DNA of 64,000 nt, taken from positions 62,001 to 126,000 of the forward strand of contig BTUU01000018.1 of assembly GCA_045863555.1 (NCBI GenBank). Reading direction: 5' to 3'. A program made the position numbers and the translations under genes. Below, piece by piece: positions 54,348 to 61,589 of this stretch. The DNA comes from JACRLV01 sp045863555. Its GTDB lineage: Bacteria; Planctomycetota; Phycisphaerae; UBA1845; Fen-1342. Position 1 is the stretch's first letter, and every line of letters begins with the position of its first letter. The notes under the pieces were generated by a model, which saw only the letters and a list, made by a program, of their open reading frames with translations, was not told the DNA's origin and ran no database searches.

Positions 54348-55607
54348 ATGACCACTACGACGACCACGCAGCAGATCGCCTTCAAGCCCGACATCCACTT
54401 CGACTTCTCCCAGGAGGAGCTGGCCGACCTCAGCACCGAGGAGATGCTCGTCAACATGGGGCCGCAGCACCCCGCGACGCACGGCGTCCTGCGGATCGTG
54501 CTGCGGACCGACGGCGAGATGATCCTCGAGGCCACGCCGTACATCGGCTACCTCCACCGCTGCGCCGAGAAGATCGGAGAGAACCTCCAGACCTTCCAGT
54601 ATGTCCCCAAGACCGACCGCATGGACTACTGCGCGGCGATGAACAACAACCACGCCTGGTCGATCGCGGTCGAGAAGCTCGCGGGCATTGAGACGCCCGA
54701 GCGCGGCATCTACATCCGCATGATCGTCTCCGAGCTGAACCGCATCGCTTCGCACCTGATCGGCTTCGGCACGTACGGCGTCGACATGGGCGCGTTCACG
54801 CCGTTCCTCTACGCCATGCGCGAGCGCGAGTACATCCTCGACATCCTGGAGATGATCTGCGGGGCGCGGCTCACGTATTCGTTCATTTACCCCGGCGGGC
54901 CCTGGTACCCGAACCGGCCGGCCGACGACGTCTTTCCGCCGGAGGTCGCCGCCCGCTGCCGCGAGTTCCTCGACTACTTCGATCCGAAGATTGACGAGTA
55001 CAACGCGCTGCTCAGCTTCAATCACATCTTCCTGCGGCGCACGGCCGGCGTCGGCGTCATCACGGCCGAGCAGGCGATCGCGTACGGCGTGACGGGCCCG
55101 AACCTGCGCGGCAGCGGCGTCCGCTGGGATCTGCGCAAATGCCGGCCGTACGACTATTACAGCCGGATGGATTTCGAGATCCCTGCGGGCGCGGACGGCG
55201 GCGAGTCGCTGGAGCGTTTCGGCCTCAAGGGCCGCGTGCCGCCCGAGGTGCGCGTGGGCGACTGCTGGAACCGCTACTTCATGCGGATGCTGGAGATGAA
55301 GCAGTCGGTGCGGATCATCCGCCAGTGCCTCGACCAGATGCCCGCCGAGGGTCCGACGCGCGTGAAGGGCGCGAAAAACGTGAAGCTGCCGCCGACAAGC
55401 GTCTATTTCGAGGGCGAAAACCCCCGCGGCCAACTCGGTTTCTACATCCAGGGCGACGGCTCGACGATCCCGTACCGCGTGAAAGCCCGCGGCCCCAGCT
55501 TCTGCAATCTCTGCATCCTCGGCGAGGTTTGTCGGAACGTGATGCTGGCGGATGTGCCGGCAATCGTCGGCAGTATTGATGTCGTCATGGGCGAAGTGGA
55601 TCGGTAG
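54348..55607 (+). CDS. nuoD: NADH-quinone oxidoreductase subunit D
   Basis: The 49-kDa subunit of respiratory complex I, part of the quinone-binding peripheral arm at the cytoplasmic face. The 419-residue protein has NMGPQHPATHGVLR, YIGYLHRCAEKI, DRMDYCAAMNNNHAW, SELNRIASHL, TGPNLRGSGVRWDLRK and the canonical end ADVPAIVGSIDVVMGEVDR. It is full length. No other nuo gene is nearby, whereas nuoD normally sits in a nuoABCD operon. ATG 54348 is chosen over 54333 because a -10-like TACAAT overlaps the latter. Confidence 0.92.
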   Translation: MTTTTTTQQIAFKPDIHFDFSQEELADLSTEEMLVNMGPQHPATHGVLRIVLRTDGEMILEATPYIGYLHRCAEKIGENLQTFQYVPKTDRMDYCAAMNNNHAWSIAVEKLAGIETPERGIYIRMIVSELNRIASHLIGFGTYGVDMGAFTPFLYAMREREYILDILEMICGARLTYSFIYPGGPWYPNRPADDVFPPEVAARCREFLDYFDPKIDEYNALLSFNHIFLRRTAGVGVITAEQAIAYGVTGPNLRGSGVRWDLRKCRPYDYYSRMDFEIPAGADGGESLERFGLKGRVPPEVRVGDCWNRYFMRMLEMKQSVRIIRQCLDQMPAEGPTRVKGAKNVKLPPTSVYFEGENPRGQLGFYIQGDGSTIPYRVKARGPSFCNLCILGEVCRNVMLADVPAIVGSIDVVMGEVDR

Positions 55608-55634
55608 GGCGGGTCCATCCATCCCCGCGCCAGT

Positions 55635-57179
55635 TCATTGCTTCGACGTATCCCTCGTCGCCGCGCACTCACCTTCCGCCGTGCGCGCTCTCCGCCCGCG
55701 CACGCCCGCCGCCACGATCCACTGCACGATCACCGGCGGCCCCAGGTACCAGAAAATCCACACCGGCATCGCGTACCGCGCATTCGGAAATAGAAACAGC
55801 GCGTGAAACACGACAAACGCGAATGTTCCCGCCAGCACCCAGAACAGAGCCGCCTGCCGCCGAATCGCCGCAACGAGAAGCAGCAGCAAGGCGGCCGCGG
55901 CCAGCGGCACCTGCGGCCAGGTTCGAGGCGCCCGCGCGTAGACGCTTCGAAGGATCGGCCGGACGCCGCCGCCCTCCGCCGACTGCCTGAGCGATTCGAG
56001 ATATCCAACACCCTCGCCGGCCTCATGGTGTCGCCCGTCGCCCGCCTGCGTCACGCGGAGCATGTACTCGCGAAGCTCGTCATCGCCGATCGGGCTCCCC
56101 GCAAACGCTGCGTTGAGCTGCCACGCCAGCGAATGCCGCACGGCGGTGAGGTACCCCGGCAGATTCGCGCGAATGCTCGCGATCGCCCAGTTCTTCAGCA
56201 GTGGTTCGCTTTGATCGAGCCCGCCGATCGCCTTGAAGAACGCCCAGTATTCGGAATCGCCCATCGGCTTGCCCGCGTAGGGCGCATACGCCGCCCGGAT
56301 GTTCGCAGGCAGCTCAAACGACTCATCCAGCAGTCCGGCTCGCGCCACGCCGCTGAAGAGATGCGCCCCGCTGCCCCGGGCCAGCGCGAAACTGCCGCTC
56401 GCCTGGTAATTATGCACGGCCCACGGCGCGACCCCCGCAACAAACGCCGCTCCGCCCACCGCCAGCCGCCCCAGCGACCTCCACGACACGCCCGCCCCCG
56501 GCAGCGCAGCCGCGGCCAGCAGAAACGGCACGACGATCTGGAACGATGGCCGGACCAGGCACAGCGCCGCCAGCGCCAACCCGACCACCGCGCATCTAAG
56601 CATCGGCCGCCGCCACGGCACGATCGTCAGCGACGCAATGAGCACAAAACCCGCCGTCGCCGGCGTCTCCGTCAGCAGGTAGCACTCGAACCCCAGCAGC
56701 CACGGATCGAGCGCGGCCAGCAAACCTACGACGAGGCCGGCGACCGGCCCGGAGACGCGCGCCGCCGCCCAAGCCAGCGCTGCGCACGCCGCCAAACCCA
56801 AAACATGCTGCATGATCCGGATCGGCACGGCCCCGTCGCCCAAGACCCAATGGGTTGCGGCGATCATTGCCGGATAGCCTGGAGTGCGATCCGGTCGGGC
56901 GACCGTCATCCGCCCCTCGCGCAGCCCATGGGCCATGTACGCGTATTCGGTGCCGTCGTTCGTCACGATCAGCGGCAGCGATGCTAGCGCGATCAGGCGG
57001 ACCACGCCCCCGACGAGCAGCACGATGGCGATGACGCGGTGCAGGGGAATCGAAACGAGCGGCGGCGCAGCGGATTTGGCGGCTTCTGGCACAGATTCTC
57101 CCGTGGATCGCTGCCCGACATTGGAGCAGGAATCATCGGCTCGGCAAGCGCAGCCGGCCAGCCCCGACGAGCCATCCAC
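55635..57179 (-). CDS. GT39-like glycosyltransferase / dolichyl-phosphate-mannose-mannosyltransferase-like membrane protein
   Basis: A 514-residue, about ten-helix membrane protein with a non-hydrophobic N-terminal tail of about 45 residues. The first periplasmic loop has VTNDGTEYAYMAHGLREG, with the acidic residues of ArnT/PMT GT-C enzymes, and RTPGYPAMIAATHWVLG follows, as in PMT_2 (GT39-like) proteins. These transfer sugars from polyprenyl-phosphate donors. A TPR-free periplasmic domain lies at about 295-420. Starts at GTG 57179; a later start is possible. It is convergent with nuoD and probably divergent from the PQQ gene. Confidence 0.7.
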   Translation of the reverse strand: MDGSSGLAGCACRADDSCSNVGQRSTGESVPEAAKSAAPPLVSIPLHRVIAIVLLVGGVVRLIALASLPLIVTNDGTEYAYMAHGLREGRMTVARPDRTPGYPAMIAATHWVLGDGAVPIRIMQHVLGLAACAALAWAAARVSGPVAGLVVGLLAALDPWLLGFECYLLTETPATAGFVLIASLTIVPWRRPMLRCAVVGLALAALCLVRPSFQIVVPFLLAAAALPGAGVSWRSLGRLAVGGAAFVAGVAPWAVHNYQASGSFALARGSGAHLFSGVARAGLLDESFELPANIRAAYAPYAGKPMGDSEYWAFFKAIGGLDQSEPLLKNWAIASIRANLPGYLTAVRHSLAWQLNAAFAGSPIGDDELREYMLRVTQAGDGRHHEAGEGVGYLESLRQSAEGGGVRPILRSVYARAPRTWPQVPLAAAALLLLLVAAIRRQAALFWVLAGTFAFVVFHALFLFPNARYAMPVWIFWYLGPPVIVQWIVAAGVRGRRARTAEGECAATRDTSKQ

Positions 57180-57240
57180 CGGCCGCGCACAATGCGACCA
57201 GCGCCACCGCCCGCGGACAATCGCGTCCCGCGCTTGCGGC

Positions 57241-57246
57241 TATACT
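57241..57246 (+). promoter_or_regulatory. -10-like element upstream of the PQQ-propeller gene
   Basis: TATACT lies 50 bases before the ATG at 57291, in the divergent gap with the GT39-like gene. No good -35 is seen. Confidence 0.35.
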
Positions 57247-57290
57247 CCCACATGTCGCATTCGTGACGATCACTCGCATCGGAGATTCTC

Positions 57291-58484
57291 ATGCGCCAAC
57301 TGACCGTACTCTCGCTCACAATCCTCCTCGCCGCGGCGGCCGCCGCGGGCGACTGGCCCAATTTCCGCGGCCCAAACCACGACGGCATCAGCACCGAGAC
57401 CGGCCTGAAAGCCGACTGGTCCGCGCCGCCCAAGCCGCTCTGGGAGCGCCAAGTCGGCGATGCCTTCAGCGGTATCTCCATCGTCGGTGACCGCGTGTAT
57501 TCCTGCGGCACCGCCAACAAGAAACAGGTCGTCTTCTGTCTGAACGCGCAGACGGGAGAGCAGGTCTGGCAGACGCCGATCGAGGATTCATACTGGGAGC
57601 CGCAGGGCGGCAACGGTCCGCGCTCCACGCCCACCGTCGCCGACGGCCGCGTCTACGTCCTCGGCGCGCTCGGCCGGATGCTTTGCCTCGATGCGGCCGA
57701 CGGCAAGGTCGTCTGGGAGAAGAAATACGAGCCCAAGCCGCAGTGGGGTTTCAGCGGGTCGGTGCTGATCGAGGGCGACATGGCCGTCGTCTCCGCGGGC
57801 GGCAAGTTCGGCGCGCTCGTCGCCTACGACCGCAAGTCGGGCAAGGAGCTCTGGAAGACCGGCGAGGACCCCGTCGGCTATTCCACGCCGTACCCGTTTA
57901 CGTTCGAAGGCGAGCGCTATATCGTCGGGTTCACGGGCAAGTCCGCGATCATCGTCCGCGCGAAAGACGGCCAGCTTGCGTGGCGCGAGCCGTGGAAGAC
58001 AGACTGGGATGTGAACGCGGCCGCGCCAATCTTCCACGAGGGGTACCTCTACCTCACGTCGGGCTACGACACGGGCAGCGCGGTGTTCAAGCTCTCGCGG
58101 ACGGGCGACAAACTCACGGGCGAGCACGTCTGGGCGGGGGGCATCGACAAAGTGCTGCTCAGCAAATTCCAGTCGAGCATCCTGACCGGCGGCTACCTCT
58201 ACGCAAGCGACCAGCGCAAGCTCGCGTGCGTCGAGTTCATGACGGGTAAGGAGATCTGGAAGGAGCCGCGCATCAAGGACGGCACGGTCGTCCTCGCGGA
58301 AGGACGGCTGTTCGTGCTCACCGAGGGCGGCGAGTTGATCGTCACGCCGGCGACGAAGGATGGCTTCAAGCCGGCGACGCGCGTGCAACTGCTGGAGGGC
58401 CGCTGCTGGACCGTGCCGACGATCGCGAACGGTCGTCTCCACGTCCGCAACCAGGACACGATCAAGTGCTTTGACCTGAAGTAG
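57291..58484 (+). CDS. Secreted PQQ-type beta-propeller protein
   Basis: A 397-residue exported protein. A signal peptide (about 1-20) precedes DWPNFRGPNHDGISTETGL, the hallmark of the outer-membrane-assembly BamB-like/PQQ propeller proteins abundant in Planctomycetes. About seven W-motif blades follow (LNAQTGEQVWQTPI, LDAADGKVVWEKKY, YDRKSGKELWKTGE). No residues specific to PQQ dehydrogenases are seen, so it is most likely a structural or binding propeller rather than an oxidoreductase. It stands alone; the role is unknown. Confidence 0.85.
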   Translation: MRQLTVLSLTILLAAAAAAGDWPNFRGPNHDGISTETGLKADWSAPPKPLWERQVGDAFSGISIVGDRVYSCGTANKKQVVFCLNAQTGEQVWQTPIEDSYWEPQGGNGPRSTPTVADGRVYVLGALGRMLCLDAADGKVVWEKKYEPKPQWGFSGSVLIEGDMAVVSAGGKFGALVAYDRKSGKELWKTGEDPVGYSTPYPFTFEGERYIVGFTGKSAIIVRAKDGQLAWREPWKTDWDVNAAAPIFHEGYLYLTSGYDTGSAVFKLSRTGDKLTGEHVWAGGIDKVLLSKFQSSILTGGYLYASDQRKLACVEFMTGKEIWKEPRIKDGTVVLAEGRLFVLTEGGELIVTPATKDGFKPATRVQLLEGRCWTVPTIANGRLHVRNQDTIKCFDLK

Positions 58485-58572
58485 CGTCTGATCACGGCGG
58501 CGACTCGGGCTCCCCGATCAGGCGATCGGCCGGGCCGTCGCGATGCCCTTCTTCGCCTTCATGAGCGAGCCC

Positions 58573-59748
58573 ATGTTTCAAAGATGCGTGCGAGCGGTCC
58601 TGGCCCTCATGCTTGTCTGCGTCGCGCACGCGGCCGGGGGCAACGAGAGTGGAAAGGTCAAGGTCTTCATTCTCGCCGGGCAGTCGAACATGGAAGGTTT
58701 CGGCCATGTCCGCACGCTGCCCCGGCTTGGAGAGGAGGCCGGCAACGCCCCGTTGCTCAAGCGACTTCGCGGCGACGATGGCGCCTGGCGCGTCCGCGAC
58801 GACGTCTTCGTCAGTTTTCGCAGCGGCAAAACCGTCGGCCCGCTGGGCATCGGCTTCGGAGCCGATACCGACCGTCTCGGCCCGGAACTGATGTTCGGGA
58901 CGATCGTCGGCGACGCCATCGACGAGCCTGTGGTGCTCATCAAAACGGCGTGGGGTGGAAAAGATCTGCACTTCGACTTTCGCCCGCCCGGCGCCGGCAA
59001 GCTGCCGTACCCGATCGACGCGAAGGCGCTCTCTGAGCGCGGCGGCCCGGCGGCGGTCGGCGAGTGCTACCGCCGGATGGTGGCCGACGTCCGCGATTGC
59101 CTGAAAAACCTGGGCAGCCATTTCCCCGCGCTCGCCGGCAGAGACCATGAGATCGTCGGGTTCGTCTGGTTTCAGGGCTGGAACGAGATGTTTCCGAGCC
59201 AGGGGTGCCCGTTCGAACAGATCATGCGGGACTATCCGGACCTCTACGCGACGATGATCCAGGATCTCGAGAAGGAATTCGGCCTGAAGCGCCTTCCCAG
59301 CGTCGTGGCTGAAATGGGCGTCAACGGCGCAAAAGCCGGAGGCCGTTCGCTCGACCTCCGGAAGGCGCAGGCCGCGATCGCCGATCACCCCGCGCTCAAG
59401 GGAAAGGTCCGTTTCGTCCGCACGGCGCAGCACTGGGATCCGAAGCTCGACGAGTTGCAGGCGCGCGAGCGCGAGATCGACAAGACGCAGCGGGAAAAAC
59501 TCAAGGACCGGATCGCCGCCGATCTGAAGGGCGACCTCGAGGGAAAGCCGTCCGAGGAACAGGTGAAATTAGTAAATGCCGCCCTCGAGCGGGCCGTGCG
59601 GGACACGGACGAGTACAAGGCCTGGCAGGTGGAGTGGGAGAAGATTTCGAGCCACTGGGAGTGTCACTACTTCGGCAGCGCCGCCATTTACTGCCTGATT
59701 GGAAACGACATGGCGACCGCGATGCTCGAGATGATCGGCTCGCGGTAA
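58573..59748 (+). CDS. Secreted SGNH/SASA-type carbohydrate esterase
   Basis: A 391-residue exported hydrolase. After a signal peptide (about 1-20, ending VAHAAG) comes KVFILAGQSNMEGFG, the sialate O-acetylesterase/CE6 block I with nucleophile Ser38. Block GxND-like elements include VLIKTAWGGKDLHFDFRPPG and VWFQGWNEMFPSQGCPFEQ, followed by a SVVAEMGVNG strand. It likely removes acetyl groups from polysaccharides. ATG 58573 gives the best signal peptide; in-frame ATGs at 58543 and 58561 also exist. Transcribed with the PQQ gene or separately; no Shine-Dalgarno is clear. Confidence 0.75.
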   Translation: MFQRCVRAVLALMLVCVAHAAGGNESGKVKVFILAGQSNMEGFGHVRTLPRLGEEAGNAPLLKRLRGDDGAWRVRDDVFVSFRSGKTVGPLGIGFGADTDRLGPELMFGTIVGDAIDEPVVLIKTAWGGKDLHFDFRPPGAGKLPYPIDAKALSERGGPAAVGECYRRMVADVRDCLKNLGSHFPALAGRDHEIVGFVWFQGWNEMFPSQGCPFEQIMRDYPDLYATMIQDLEKEFGLKRLPSVVAEMGVNGAKAGGRSLDLRKAQAAIADHPALKGKVRFVRTAQHWDPKLDELQAREREIDKTQREKLKDRIAADLKGDLEGKPSEEQVKLVNAALERAVRDTDEYKAWQVEWEKISSHWECHYFGSAAIYCLIGNDMATAMLEMIGSR

Positions 59749-59806
59749 TCGCGCAGGACGGCCACGCAGCCCAATCGTTGTCATTCCCGACTGGAGGAGG
59801 TAGTCG

Positions 59807-61438
59807 ATGCAGACTCGGTGTCGCGCAATGCGTTCAATCCCCCTCGCGATATTGCTCCTGGTCGCCCCGTCACTCGTCTTCGCGGACGATCCGCTCAGCA
59901 AGGGCGAAATGGCGGGCTACCTGCTGTTTCCGACGGAGCGAGTGCCCGGGACCTTCAACGCCGGCTTCTCCATGTACGTCGCCGCGTGGCCTCTCCTGAA
60001 GACGTACCCCGGCCATCAGTTCCAGAGCGGCCTCCCGGGTACATGGATGTTCGCTCAGCATGACGGTCCGGCGCCGGAGAAGGCGTACTCAGACATCGAG
60101 GGCGGCCTGGGCTGGTGGCGCGATACGCGGTTCCCCACCGAAACTCCGAAGTTCATCATGGGCGGCGTCGCGCCGGAGTTTCGCGCCATCGCGAACGGCC
60201 CGGCGCACGGCATCGGAACGTGGGAAGAGCCGCGCGGCCTCTACGGCGTGGCGCAGCTCAGTCCGTGGCTGCTCTTTCCCATCGACGGCCTGAATATCAG
60301 CCAGGGCACGTCCGGAGAACTGGTGGGCTATGGCTACCTGCCGCTGCCTCTCGTGGAACCAAAGACCGTTACGGCGGGAAAGGACATACCCACCGGCGGC
60401 AACTGCTGGACGCTCTTTCTGAATACGCGGAATTTCAAGGGTCCGGTCGCCTTCTTCCTGCCCTATTTCTGGTCCCATGCCGCCGTGGAGGAACCGCGCC
60501 TGGCGGGAAAGCTGCTGGACAGCCGGCCCTCCGAGCCGAACCGGGCGCTGCAGATGGAGACGCAGCACATCCCGAGCGTCTCGGCGGTCGACAGCAAGGG
60601 CGAGAGATACGCCCGGATCGCGCCGACGCTCTTCCCGCGCAGTCCGAACGGCGACTCGATCGTGGTTCACCAGGTCACGTCGTATGGCAAGGCTGCGCTC
60701 TGGGACGCCGTCGATGCCTGGTTCAAGGGTGGCCGCGAGGCGACCGGCACGATCGACCCGCGCGGCGCGGTCGTGCATCCGTTCGGCGGCGGGGGAGGCG
60801 CTACGTGGAGAATCTACGATGACGCCACGCCGGAAAAGGAACGGGCGCCGGTTGCGTGGAATTCATTCGTAACCCCGATCAGGCCCGACCCGAACACGGT
60901 CGGTTTCCGCTGGAACGAAAAGCACGTCGGGAAGGACGCAGACGGCCGGCCGCTTGTGGTCCTGCCTCAGTACTACCGCCTGTCGAAGAGCGAAAAGAAA
61001 ACCGAGTGGGTCCCGATCCCCGCGGAGGAAGTGCCGGCGGAGACCGGGCTGGCCGCCGTCCGCTTCGAGCGGCCCCGCGAGCCGCACCCCGAGCCCTACA
61101 CGACGCCGGAGGACGCGGACAGTTGCTGGAAGAAGCCCGGACCGGTCGCAGGCCCGTTCCAAGCGCGGCTGGGGGATGGCAGCGTTGTCACGTATTCCTG
61201 GTACCGGTTTGCCGATCAACCGGCGCTCCTCAACGCCGATCTGACGCCCGCCGAGCGCGAGCGCATGCAGACGCTCGTGGAGAAGATCCACCGGACCTGG
61301 AAGAAAGACCGTGAGTACCTCGCGCCGCCGACGGCCGGGCCCCTCGCCGACCTCGATCCGGCGCAGATCGTGACGCCTCCGCCCGGGTTCGAAATCGGCT
61401 ACGTCCCGATCGCGACGCGGCAGGAACTCAAAAAGTAA
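59807..61438 (+). CDS. Exported protein of unknown function
   Basis: A 543-residue protein with a signal peptide (about 1-26, ending VFA) and a strong GGAGGAGG Shine-Dalgarno before ATG 59807. The body is rich in Pro, Trp and Gly (PYFWSHAAVEEPRLAGKLLD, SPWLLFPIDGLNISQGTSG) with no motif I recognise. The composition suggests an all-beta extracellular domain, perhaps acting on or binding carbohydrates. It follows the SASA-type esterase by 58 bases and could be co-transcribed. A small C-terminal segment near residues 455-500 is Arg/Lys-rich. Confidence 0.6.
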   Translation: MQTRCRAMRSIPLAILLLVAPSLVFADDPLSKGEMAGYLLFPTERVPGTFNAGFSMYVAAWPLLKTYPGHQFQSGLPGTWMFAQHDGPAPEKAYSDIEGGLGWWRDTRFPTETPKFIMGGVAPEFRAIANGPAHGIGTWEEPRGLYGVAQLSPWLLFPIDGLNISQGTSGELVGYGYLPLPLVEPKTVTAGKDIPTGGNCWTLFLNTRNFKGPVAFFLPYFWSHAAVEEPRLAGKLLDSRPSEPNRALQMETQHIPSVSAVDSKGERYARIAPTLFPRSPNGDSIVVHQVTSYGKAALWDAVDAWFKGGREATGTIDPRGAVVHPFGGGGGATWRIYDDATPEKERAPVAWNSFVTPIRPDPNTVGFRWNEKHVGKDADGRPLVVLPQYYRLSKSEKKTEWVPIPAEEVPAETGLAAVRFERPREPHPEPYTTPEDADSCWKKPGPVAGPFQARLGDGSVVTYSWYRFADQPALLNADLTPAERERMQTLVEKIHRTWKKDREYLAPPTAGPLADLDPAQIVTPPPGFEIGYVPIATRQELKK

Positions 61439-61520
61439 CCAGGTTTCGCGATGAGCGTGACTCCGTGATCTGGTTCGCGCGCGGAGCATCAGGTCACCCT
61501 CCAAATTTCGCGCAAAAAGA

Positions 61521-61563
61521 GGCTCCGCCCTGATGCTCCCCACCGGGGGATCAAGGCGGAGCC
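61521..61563 (-). terminator. Intrinsic terminator of the tandem-repeat hydrolase gene (minus strand)
   Basis: GGCTCCGCC (61521-61529) and GGCGGAGCC (61555-61563) form a perfect 9-bp stem with a 25-nt loop. On the minus strand the second arm is followed directly by TCTTTTT. It lies 27 bases beyond the stop at 61590. An overlapping 11-bp inverted repeat (61483-61493 with 61529-61539) shares its bases. Confidence 0.65.
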
Positions 61564-61589
61564 GTTTGCATTGAACGACCAGTGGCGGT

